A stretch of 6,171 bases of DNA from an uncultured Dyadobacter sp. Lineage in GTDB: Bacteria; Bacteroidota; Bacteroidia; Cytophagales; Spirosomataceae. A model generated the notes under the pieces. The model saw nothing but the letters and a program-made list of their open reading frames with translations. It made no database searches and was not told the DNA's origin. Positions 1-6,171 of this stretch are shown one piece after another. A program made the position numbers and the translations under genes. The stretch lies in the NCBI GenBank assembly GCA_946481035.1, contig CAMLNK010000264.1, positions 1 through 6,171 of the forward strand, in the 5' to 3' direction. Position 1 is the first letter of the stretch. Each line of letters begins with the position of its first letter.

Positions 1-3000
1 GTGTCCGGGTCGAGGGGGTCGAAATGCGGCTTCACATTCCGCCGGTCGTAACTTACAAATAATGGTATCTGGAAACCCCAGTTGGCAGGCAGCAATTTAT
101 CCAAAGCAATGTTGGAAGAGAATCCATACTCGGAAGTAAAGTTCCGTGTGCGTTCGCCGATACGCTGCTGCACGGTACCGAAACCGAATGTCTCGATCCG
201 GCCCGATGCGGTTAATGTCGCAAAGTCGGCCAGTTTCGCATTCAGCTGCGCGATGGCCGCCATACCGCCGGTATCGTCGAACCCTTCCACGTGCATTTCA
301 TCCACCCATATACAGAACGTCTTTGCCCGCTCGTCCACCGATTTAGGATTTCGCATACCGATCATCATCACCTTCACGGCACTCAAATCCGGGTTACCAA
401 CCACGGTCAGTTTGTATCGCCTGTCGGAGCTCAGAACGGTAAAAGGTACACTCAGGTTTTTGTCGATTTGGCGGTTACGCTGCGCTTTGGCGTCGATCAG
501 GTCTGCTAATGCAATGTTGAGTTCATTGCCTTCCGGCCAGATCTCTTCTCGTGATTTAGGTCCCGGACCAGTCGATTTCAAGGACGACAGGTCAATCTCG
601 TAATAGTTTTGCGTAAGGTCGGTACCGATGCGCATGAATGCGCCTACCATGTTATCCTCGTTCTGCTCGTTCTGCATGTGCACGTACATACGCAAGCGCT
701 TGCGGAAAAGCAGGTCGAGGTTCACATTTTTGAAAACGGCGCGAGAATCTCCGTCGCGAAGGTCGGTCACGCAAAGGCTCATGGATTGCTCGTTGAGCAA
801 CAGCGGCGGACGTTGGGTATTGTCCTGGTCGCGTATCCAGCCCGGAGGAATATCGTATTTATATTTATCGTTGTTGGCCTGGCTGTTTTCTTCAATACTC
901 ACAGTACCAACCGTGAATTTCGCATCATAAGGCTCCGGAACCTCCTGCAATCCGGGCGCATCGAGGTTGTAGGTATATTTCCGATATTGCTGACCTACCA
1001 TTTGCAGCTGCGCAAAACGCAGTACAACAGGCTGCTGGAAATCTGTCAGGTACATCCGCATGAAACGGATCGACTTAAAACCATTCATGCTTCCCACCAT
1101 TCCCGAAAACTCCTTGATAGGAACGCGGAAAAGGTACCAGGTCTGTTTATCGGCGGTGTTTACTGTTTTATCAACAATATAACCATTCCCTACCGCCAGC
1201 TGTCCCGGTTTCAGATCGATTTCGTATTCGTAATAAGATTCGTTGTCGTTAATCGTGTTGTCGACGTTCATATCCTCGCCATCAGGAATGTTGGTCGATG
1301 CAGGAGTTACATCCACAGAACGCCCCTGGCTTTCGGGCGAGTTGTTCTCCATCCCGATGTAATTTTTGTAGCGTTCGAGCACTTTCATATCTGCACTGTC
1401 GAGCTCGGCTCCGAGGAAGAACTTGAAATCATCACCGGAAGGGTCGGCCAGGATTTTCGCGCGTGCTTCGGCCGTGAGGTTAGCGGGAAGGCGATCAATG
1501 AAGTTTTTGAAGAAAGCACGCTCTTCTTCGTTGGTCAAACCATCCAGACCGACGTCCTGCTTCTGGCGCGCACCATCCTCATTGCTGAATGCATTAATCA
1601 GATATTGCGATTTGGTAGCATAGCCCCAGGCCGTAGAATCTACATTTACACCCACTTGCTTAGGTACGAGCGGCAAGCCGTTTTCGAAGTTATAGCGCTC
1701 ATCGGGGATTACATCTTCTGAAATATCCCCGAGGTTGAATACCAGTTTTCCACCAGTTGTATTCGGCTTTTCATCAAAACCATCCTTGATCACACTGTTT
1801 GTAGTGCCGTCATTAATAAACGGATCCAGCATCCAGAACTCAATACTTTCGATGTTCGCATTATCAAAGTCGTTATCCGAAGTAATGGCACGGCTTAGCG
1901 CCCCGAAGTTGCCTTTCGGGTTTTTCATACGACCATCCGGGTTGAGGTCGGTATTGTAGTTGTACATTCCACGCTCTGCCGGATAGTAGGCAATATCCAG
2001 CACTTGTTGCGGGTAAGTTACCAACCCGGCAATGGCGCGGTTCGGGAAAATCTCATTCGGGAGATAGAGCCGCTCATAGTAATTCTTGCGGTCCGCATCG
2101 TCGATATTGGCTGGCGGCTGATACCCTCCGCCCAGGCCCTGCGCACCACCGAAGATGTTATCGACGGTATATGCCGAAATCTTGGCACGCTTATATCCAT
2201 AACTCAGGTTCTTTCCGTCAAATCCATTCCTGAACTTACCAGGAACCGCTGCCAGGCGCCATTTCTGCGGCTGACGTGCCAGATCGTAAACCGTACGCGC
2301 CGCTTCGAAGTCGTCCACGAGTGAGCGGTTGTTCACATCCTTGGAAACACCGGGGAGCAATTTGGCAAATTCCCCTTTGAACTGGATCGACGACATTTCC
2401 TTGGTTTGGATAAGCGGCAATGCATCCAGCCATTTGGTCAGGAACGGTGCATCCTTGCGGAAATTGACATCGAAGCCGAGCATAGTGTTGTTCACAGGCT
2501 CGTTACCAATGGAAACCCTCGAAAGGAAACCGGCGGTACGTTCCTTGTATTTCATTGCGGTAAGGCCGACACTCAGGTTGCGGTTTACAACATAGTCAAG
2601 ACGCGTTCCTACCAAAGTCCTGATCTGGTTCTGGAACATATCCGGGCGCTCATATTCGATCACGATCTCACGTCCGGAAGCGAGCACGCTCGAATTCAGG
2701 ATCCTTACACGGCCAATCTGTGCTTCCACGATATAATCCGAGCCCGGAGCAAGCGGTACGCCGCCGGAAGTTACAGTTACTGAGGTTTCGAGCACCCCGA
2801 ATGGCAGCTGCACCTCGGCCCCGCCGCTCGATTGGTAGGCACCTTTAATATAAAACTTGTTTCGCTCCGAGACCTGCTGCGCATCGATCATCGTCGTGCG
2901 GTACAGCTCGTTGAACACATATTTGTTGCGATAAACATCTTCGCCCGGGCCAAACTTCCTGGAAAGGTTGCTACCGAACGGTTCCAGCACCGGGAAGATA

Positions 3001-4901
3001 ATGCGGCCCGTTTTGCTGTCCATCGTGATCCCATCCACAAAGTCGAAGTTACCGTCGGGTTGCAGGTCGTTGACGGGGTTCAGGCGGTCGAGGCCGGAGA
3101 GGCGGATCAGCGGGATATTGGCAATGCTACTTTCCTGCAAGTTAGGGTTATCGATACCGGTCTGGTCATCTTTGTAAATAACCCTCAACTGGAACCCTTG
3201 CTTGTCGATCTGGCTTGTACCGAGCGAATAGATGTTTTTCATCATCAAATCCCACATCGGCAGCTTGGTATTGTTGCGGATGGTCGATGATTTCAGCAAT
3301 TTCAGCGCGATTACTTCATCGTCTTTTCTGGCCTGGTAATCCTCGGTCAGCTCCCCTACCTTGAAAGCACGGCCATTCAGGGTATATTCATAAGAAACCG
3401 CAAGGACTTCGTCGTTGCGGAGCGCATTAGTCAGGGAGATATAACCCAGCTGCGGGTGGAATGTATAGTCACGATCTACGATCAGTCGTTTAGCGCCGCG
3501 GAGCAATTCATAATCAATTGTCTTTTCGAAGCCGAAACCCGAAATGGCGGTATTGGTATTGTCGACCTGGCGGAAAGCGGGATTGTCGCTCAGCTTTTTG
3601 TAAAGGCCATTGGCGTCGTTGCTGGCCGGCGACGTGGAGCGCACGGGCTGCAAGTTGGGGTTACCGGCACGGTAAGGTGCGGGCTCGCCCAAATCGGCGA
3701 AACCGGCTATATTCCGTAGCGATTCGGTAGTGGTTGTACGGTTTGTCACATACACTTCAAGGCGCGTTACCGTCACACCCGAGGTGATGGTCGGCGTGTT
3801 TTGCAGCGAGCTTTCGTAAATGTTCCGGAAATATTGCGAAAGGAAAAAGTTACGGTTCTCGTCGTAGGTATCAGCCCGGAGTTCAAAATCCCGGCTTTGC
3901 GCACCGCCGCGCAGGGTTATCCGCTCTTTGCTGGATTTCTGCTGGGAAGCAACAAAAGTGGCGCTCAGCCGTCCGAATTGGAACTCCGTTTTCAAACCAA
4001 ACAAATTCTGAACACCCGGGATCAGCTGGCTGTTAATGGCCCAGTTGATATTACCCGCTTCTATTTTGCGGATAAAACTTTCTTCCGGGTTTTTATAGTT
4101 CAACTTGATCGCATTCTCGAAGTTGAAGTTGGCTTTGGTATCGAAGTTGGTCTGAAATCCGAGCTGGTCGCCGAGCTTGGCGTCGAAGTTGATATTGATC
4201 TGCTCGTTGAAAATGAACTGGGTATTCTTCCGCTGGCGGATCGGGATGGCCGGGTTGTCGAGGAACTGGTGCATCAGCCCGAGGTCGAGCGATACGAAAC
4301 CGGTAGGCTTGAAATTCACAAAATCATCCCCGAGCAATTTGGTCAGCCCCGGCGGAAGGTCCAGCTTGGGAAGCAACCCGCGGGCACCCATTGCGCTGTT
4401 GCCGTCCTGTCTGCCCGCATACTCGCGCAGAAGGCTTTTGAATGCACGGTCCTCCTGGATCTTGTCGTAGGTTTCGAGATCCATCCGCTCAGGATAGCGA
4501 TAGTTCAATGTACCGCCGGGCGTCGTTACGCCGGGCGTCGCAACGCCGGGTGTCGCAACGCCGGGTGTCTGAATTTTCTCGGTCACCGCAACTTTCCCTG
4601 CACTGTCAAGCGTAATGTTGGTGGAGATATTGTTCGGCTCGCGCAGGTAGAATGGCGAACGCGGCCGCGGTTCTGTAATACGGTTGGAATAGTAATCTTT
4701 CCATCGCATGATCAGCTGGGAGCCCGACCTGTCGATGTTCTTCTTGGTGGTATCTTCTTTAAGCGTGTCTGCAAGTATGGCCCATTCCTGCGCCTGCTCC
4801 GAATATGGTTCACCCTTGCCGCCAGAAACGTTCACGAGTAACACCGCTCCGGCCGAAATGCTTAATACCTTAAAAAGAAATGAGTAAATCGTTGATGACA
4901 A
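1..4901 (-). CDS. sprA: SprA (Sov), outer-membrane translocon of the type IX secretion system; C-terminus cut by the window edge
   Basis: SprA forms the very large outer-membrane beta-barrel through which type IX secretion cargo (adhesins, gliding proteins, enzymes) leaves the periplasm; structural work on Flavobacterium SprA showed a 36-strand barrel partnered by PorV and a plug protein. My translation gives 1633 uninterrupted codons against about 2300-2500 for the family, so roughly two thirds are present. Numbered from the TTG at 4901, I see a signal-peptide-like start (K11, then hydrophobic 12-25), a TPGVA repeat (112-130), and stretches I recognise from SprA proteins: VTRLEVYVTNR (378-388), WDLMMKNIY (550-558), DGNFDFVDG (616-624), FPVLEPFG (636-643), GNEPVNNTMLG (799-809), DDFEAA (863-868), FWMLDPF (1022-1028), QDVGLDGL (1115-1122), RFMRMYL (1279-1285) and WVDEMHVEGFDDTGG (1532-1546). 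Only two cysteines are visible (1377, 1530). Identity is near certain; the start is less so, because an in-frame TAA at 4934-4932 is followed by no ATG or GTG before the TTG, and no Shine-Dalgarno is seen. Confidence 0.96.
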   Translation of the reverse strand, partial: MSSTIYSFLFKVLSISAGAVLLVNVSGGKGEPYSEQAQEWAILADTLKEDTTKKNIDRSGSQLIMRWKDYYSNRITEPRPRSPFYLREPNNISTNITLDSAGKVAVTEKIQTPGVATPGVATPGVTTPGGTLNYRYPERMDLETYDKIQEDRAFKSLLREYAGRQDGNSAMGARGLLPKLDLPPGLTKLLGDDFVNFKPTGFVSLDLGLMHQFLDNPAIPIRQRKNTQFIFNEQININFDAKLGDQLGFQTNFDTKANFNFENAIKLNYKNPEESFIRKIEAGNINWAINSQLIPGVQNLFGLKTEFQFGRLSATFVASQQKSSKERITLRGGAQSRDFELRADTYDENRNFFLSQYFRNIYESSLQNTPTITSGVTVTRLEVYVTNRTTTTESLRNIAGFADLGEPAPYRAGNPNLQPVRSTSPASNDANGLYKKLSDNPAFRQVDNTNTAISGFGFEKTIDYELLRGAKRLIVDRDYTFHPQLGYISLTNALRNDEVLAVSYEYTLNGRAFKVGELTEDYQARKDDEVIALKLLKSSTIRNNTKLPMWDLMMKNIYSLGTSQIDKQGFQLRVIYKDDQTGIDNPNLQESSIANIPLIRLSGLDRLNPVNDLQPDGNFDFVDGITMDSKTGRIIFPVLEPFGSNLSRKFGPGEDVYRNKYVFNELYRTTMIDAQQVSERNKFYIKGAYQSSGGAEVQLPFGVLETSVTVTSGGVPLAPGSDYIVEAQIGRVRILNSSVLASGREIVIEYERPDMFQNQIRTLVGTRLDYVVNRNLSVGLTAMKYKERTAGFLSRVSIGNEPVNNTMLGFDVNFRKDAPFLTKWLDALPLIQTKEMSSIQFKGEFAKLLPGVSKDVNNRSLVDDFEAARTVYDLARQPQKWRLAAVPGKFRNGFDGKNLSYGYKRAKISAYTVDNIFGGAQGLGGGYQPPANIDDADRKNYYERLYLPNEIFPNRAIAGLVTYPQQVLDIAYYPAERGMYNYNTDLNPDGRMKNPKGNFGALSRAITSDNDFDNANIESIEFWMLDPFINDGTTNSVIKDGFDEKPNTTGGKLVFNLGDISEDVIPDERYNFENGLPLVPKQVGVNVDSTAWGYATKSQYLINAFSNEDGARQKQDVGLDGLTNEEERAFFKNFIDRLPANLTAEARAKILADPSGDDFKFFLGAELDSADMKVLERYKNYIGMENNSPESQGRSVDVTPASTNIPDGEDMNVDNTINDNESYYEYEIDLKPGQLAVGNGYIVDKTVNTADKQTWYLFRVPIKEFSGMVGSMNGFKSIRFMRMYLTDFQQPVVLRFAQLQMVGQQYRKYTYNLDAPGLQEVPEPYDAKFTVGTVSIEENSQANNDKYKYDIPPGWIRDQDNTQRPPLLLNEQSMSLCVTDLRDGDSRAVFKNVNLDLLFRKRLRMYVHMQNEQNEDNMVGAFMRIGTDLTQNYYEIDLSSLKSTGPGPKSREEIWPEGNELNIALADLIDAKAQRNRQIDKNLSVPFTVLSSDRRYKLTVVGNPDLSAVKVMMIGMRNPKSVDERAKTFCIWVDEMHVEGFDDTGGMAAIAQLNAKLADFATLTASGRIETFGFGTVQQRIGERTRNFTSEYGFSSNIALDKLLPANWGFQIPLFVSYDRRNVKPHFDPLDPD
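4513..4572 (-). repeat. Four-copy 15-bp tandem repeat inside sprA encoding TPGVA units
   Basis: Four consecutive 15-bp units are visible on the plus strand at 4513-4527, 4528-4542, 4543-4557 and 4558-4572, sharing the core cgccgggYgtcg. The two middle units differ by a single C/T change and the outer ones diverge at their ends. The period is a multiple of three, so copy changes keep the frame. On the coding strand they give TPGVA, TPGVA, TPGVT and TPGG at SprA residues 112-130, just after the first conserved N-terminal stretch and before the conserved block that begins around YRYPERMD. The segment is rich in Pro, Gly and Thr and is probably a flexible periplasmic linker; that role is inferred. 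Confidence 0.9.
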
Positions 4902-4911
4902 GGTAATATAC

Positions 4912-4947
4912 TTATTTAGAGAAGGTTGTATTTACAAACAAATCCAT
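4912..4947 (-). other. 11-codon mini-ORF in the leader of sprA (possible leader peptide)
   Basis: In the 99-bp gap between ruvA and sprA, the only ATG lying close upstream of the sprA start opens a short frame reading MDLFVNTTFSK and ends at TAA (4914-4912), 10 bases before the proposed TTG of sprA. It is out of frame with sprA. Its stop lies close enough that a ribosome terminating there could reinitiate at the TTG. There is no ribosome binding site, no run of a single regulatory amino acid and no clear attenuator hairpin, so this may be chance. It is listed because sprA lacks an ATG of its own. Confidence 0.2.
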
Positions 4948-4952
4948 CAACA

Positions 4953-4983
4953 CGATTATACGGTTGTAAAATTTTTCACCAAA
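4953..4983 (-). promoter_or_regulatory. Possible Bacteroidota-type promoter for sprA
   Basis: Read on the minus strand, a TTTG at 4983-4980 is followed after 19 bases by TATAATCG at 4960-4953. The Bacteroidota primary sigma factor typically uses TTTG near -33 and TAnnTTTG near -7 with a spacer of about 19-21. The upstream box and spacing match, while the downstream box keeps TA, a T and the final G but misses two T positions. Transcription would start near 4946, about 45 bases before the proposed sprA start. The region is AT-rich, so a chance match is quite possible, and read-through from ruvA remains the alternative. Confidence 0.3.
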
Positions 4984-5000
4984 TATCATTGCAGTTCCGG

Positions 5001-5591
5001 TTAACGTAACGCCAGTTTGATCAGATTTTCAACGCTAATAGATTGCCCTTCACGCTTAATGATGGCATCCAGACTTTTCTCCGCCGTTGGTTTTGGAATA
5101 CCCAAAGTAACGAGCGCAGCCAACGCTTCACTCCGAAGAGTGCTTGACGACGTCTCAGCAGATTTGGTACCTGTTGAAACGAGTTCTTCCTTTCGAATTT
5201 TGTCTCTTAGTTCGAGGATTACGCGTTGAGCAGTCTTGGACCCTATGCCTTTGATCGACTGGATCAGGCGCAGGTCTTCATCAATGATCCCTTGCCGGAT
5301 TTCCGACGAGGAAAGAGAGGAAAGCATTACGAGCGCTGTCGACGGCCCGATCCCGGAAATGCTTGTCAGATCCAGGAAAAGCTTTTTTTCATCATTCCCC
5401 CAAAACCCGTAAAGGACGTGGGCATCTTCCCGTATATTGAGAAACGTTACCAGCTTGCACCGGGCACCAATGTCGGGGAGCGAAGTGTAGGTCTGTAATG
5501 AGATCCTGACCTCGTAACCTACTCCATTGACATCGATGATAGCGTACGCTGGGTCTTTATAAGTTACAATCCCGTTAACGTAGGCAATCAT
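5001..5591 (-). CDS. ruvA: Holliday junction branch migration protein RuvA
   Basis: RuvA binds the four-way Holliday junction as a tetramer or octamer and loads the RuvB motor for branch migration in recombination and repair; with RuvC it leads to junction resolution in the cytoplasm. The 196 residues are close to the family norm (E. coli about 203). All three domains are visible: an OB-fold (about 1-63) with the opening MIAYVNGIV, the VNGVGYEV strand (21-28), and the acidic pin pair E55-D56 in REDAHVLYGF, at the same numbers as in E. coli; two helix-hairpin-helix motifs, SGIGPSTA (79-86) and KGIGSKTAQR (114-123); a Ser/Thr-rich linker (about 137-151); and the RuvB-binding C-terminal domain (about 152-196). 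The ATG is the family's normal start. It begins 33 bp after the LysM gene stop, suggesting co-transcription, with no Shine-Dalgarno. The gene appears intact. Confidence 0.98.
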   Translation of the reverse strand: MIAYVNGIVTYKDPAYAIIDVNGVGYEVRISLQTYTSLPDIGARCKLVTFLNIREDAHVLYGFWGNDEKKLFLDLTSISGIGPSTALVMLSSLSSSEIRQGIIDEDLRLIQSIKGIGSKTAQRVILELRDKIRKEELVSTGTKSAETSSSTLRSEALAALVTLGIPKPTAEKSLDAIIKREGQSISVENLIKLALR

Positions 5592-5620
5592 AAAAATAGT
5601 ATGTGTATGTTGAAGCGTTA

Positions 5621-5636
5621 ATTTCTAGGTAGAAAT
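5621..5636. repeat. 7-bp inverted repeat over the stop codon of the LysM gene
   Basis: The plus strand reads atttcta, gg, tagaaat: two perfect 7-bp arms separated by 2 bases. It covers the last codons and TAG stop of the LysM gene, 30-45 bases upstream of ruvA. The 2-base loop and AT-rich arms make a stable RNA hairpin unlikely, and there is no following U tract, so it is not a convincing terminator. A small protein-binding operator is conceivable, but it may equally be chance. Confidence 0.35.
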
Positions 5637-6171
5637 GATCAGTTTTTGGCCCGGCTTGATCGAGTTGCCCCTGATCTTGTTCCGTTTTTTCAACTGACCG
5701 ATTTCCAGACCGTATCGCTGCGAAATAATCCATAATGTATCTCCTTTTTGTACGGTATGATAACGTTTCCGGGTATGACGCTGCTGCTTCGCTACTTGTT
5801 CCTCGTCATATTGCGGTTTCACTTTGGCTGCGATACGCGTAGCAGGTACAGTTTCTTTCACCTCTTTGTAAATCACCAGGCGCTGTCCCCTGCGGATATT
5901 GTTACGGCGAATGTGGTTCCACTTGCGAACGGAAGCTACCGATACGCCATATTTCCGCGCAATGCCGGCTACATTATCGCCCCGGCGGACGGTGTAGGAT
6001 ACGCGTTTGGTACGGCTGCGCTGAACCATGTCTTCTTCGCCATCTTCCTCATCATATCCTTCGTCGCCCGATACGTTCTGCACATTCGATGCGAGCACGT
6101 AGGGGAATGAGCCGTTGCCTCCCAATGAATCCGTTCTGGTACTGTCGGCTTTCGCGATCATTACACCGGAA
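5625..6171 (-). CDS. C-terminal part of a double-LysM cell-wall protein, possibly an MltD-like lytic transglycosylase; N-terminus beyond the window
   Basis: LysM domains bind N-acetylglucosamine-containing glycans and hold wall enzymes on peptidoglycan. Two are visible. Counting from the Met at 6161, they are about 55-97 (YTVRRGDNVAGIARKYGVS, ending RRGQRLVIY) and about 133-177 (YHTVQKGDTLWIISQRYG, ending KPGQKLIIS), each with the expected GD, IA/IS..YG and GQ-L-I signatures. Before them is an acidic run (9 of 12 residues at 33-44) followed at once by a basic RSRTKR (48-53), and the linker between the domains (98-132) is also charged. The frame stays open upstream of that Met to the window edge, where codons for S, G and V are readable, so the Met is probably internal. 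No catalytic domain is visible. C-terminal LysM pairs of this style are common on Bacteroidota MltD-type transglycosylases, which is my best guess; an amidase or peptidase is also possible. ruvA follows after 33 bp. Confidence 0.85.
   Translation of the reverse strand, partial: SGVMIAKADSTRTDSLGGNGSFPYVLASNVQNVSGDEGYDEEDGEEDMVQRSRTKRVSYTVRRGDNVAGIARKYGVSVASVRKWNHIRRNNIRRGQRLVIYKEVKETVPATRIAAKVKPQYDEEQVAKQQRHTRKRYHTVQKGDTLWIISQRYGLEIGQLKKRNKIRGNSIKPGQKLIIST

Noticed and set aside
82..603. Plus-strand open frame of 173 codons
   Set aside because: Opposite conserved SprA blocks (WVDEMHVEGFDDTGG and the following LADFA region), with no domain of its own.
609..1721. Plus-strand open frame of 370 codons opposite sprA
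   Set aside because: It runs antisense to continuous, clearly conserved SprA coding sequence. Its translation has no recognisable domain and looks like the complement of SprA codons.
2004..3290. A run of shorter plus- and minus-strand frames of 60-152 codons
   Set aside because: All overlap the unbroken SprA frame on the minus strand, and none has a recognisable motif or start context.
3801..4841. Plus-strand open frame of 346 codons, including a repetitive AGRRNAGCRNAGC stretch
   Set aside because: Antisense to the conserved N-terminal third of SprA. The repetitive stretch is just the complement of the 15-bp TPGVA repeat.
4962..4980. ggtgaaaaattttacaacc (minus strand) as a possible terminator hairpin after ruvA
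   Set aside because: It is only partly symmetrical around aaaatttt, leaves no loop, and has no GC-rich stem or following U tract.
5226..6110. Plus-strand frames of 90 and 120 codons opposite ruvA and the LysM gene
   Set aside because: Antisense to confidently identified genes, with no family resemblance.
1..6171. Search for CRISPR arrays, tRNA or rRNA genes, transposase, attachment sites, or an undescribed defence or mobile system
   Set aside because: The window is almost entirely occupied by three recognisable genes. The gaps are 33 and 99 bp, and the only tandem repeat lies inside sprA.

Overview
All three genes in this window lie on the minus strand. They look like a piece of a Bacteroidota chromosome, most likely from the Cytophagales (Dyadobacter/Spirosoma-like); the genus is a guess from protein style and a mid-range GC content. 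The main evidence for the phylum is SprA, which is confined to Bacteroidota with type IX secretion or gliding, placed directly downstream of ruvA, an arrangement I recall from Flavobacterium and its relatives. The lack of Shine-Dalgarno sequences also fits.

Layout in the direction of transcription (right to left): (1) 6171-5625, the C-terminal end of a cell-wall protein with two LysM domains, cut by the right edge and possibly an MltD-like lytic transglycosylase. (2) After 33 bp, ruvA (5591-5001), complete, encoding the Holliday-junction-binding subunit of the RuvAB branch migration machine. (3) After 99 bp, sprA/sov (4901 to the left edge), the first 1633 codons of the giant outer-membrane translocon of the type IX secretion system. 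I translated sprA through its whole visible length and found no stop or frameshift. The remaining C-terminal part, probably 700-900 residues judging from family lengths, lies beyond the left edge.

The three genes need not form one functional pathway. The LysM protein and SprA both act in the envelope, while RuvA is cytoplasmic DNA repair. Spacing allows one transcript, but the 99-bp AT-rich gap before sprA carries a passable Bacteroidota-type promoter, so sprA may have its own. The gap also holds an 11-codon mini-ORF, and sprA itself has no ATG near its N-terminus; a TTG at 4901 is the best start. The plus strand carries several long open frames opposite sprA, but these are shadows and I find no real plus-strand gene.

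I see no mobile element, CRISPR array, tRNA or rRNA, and no undescribed system. The points worth a second look are the TTG start and leader of sprA, a 15-bp tandem repeat encoding TPGVA units near the SprA N-terminus, and the charged linkers of the LysM protein.
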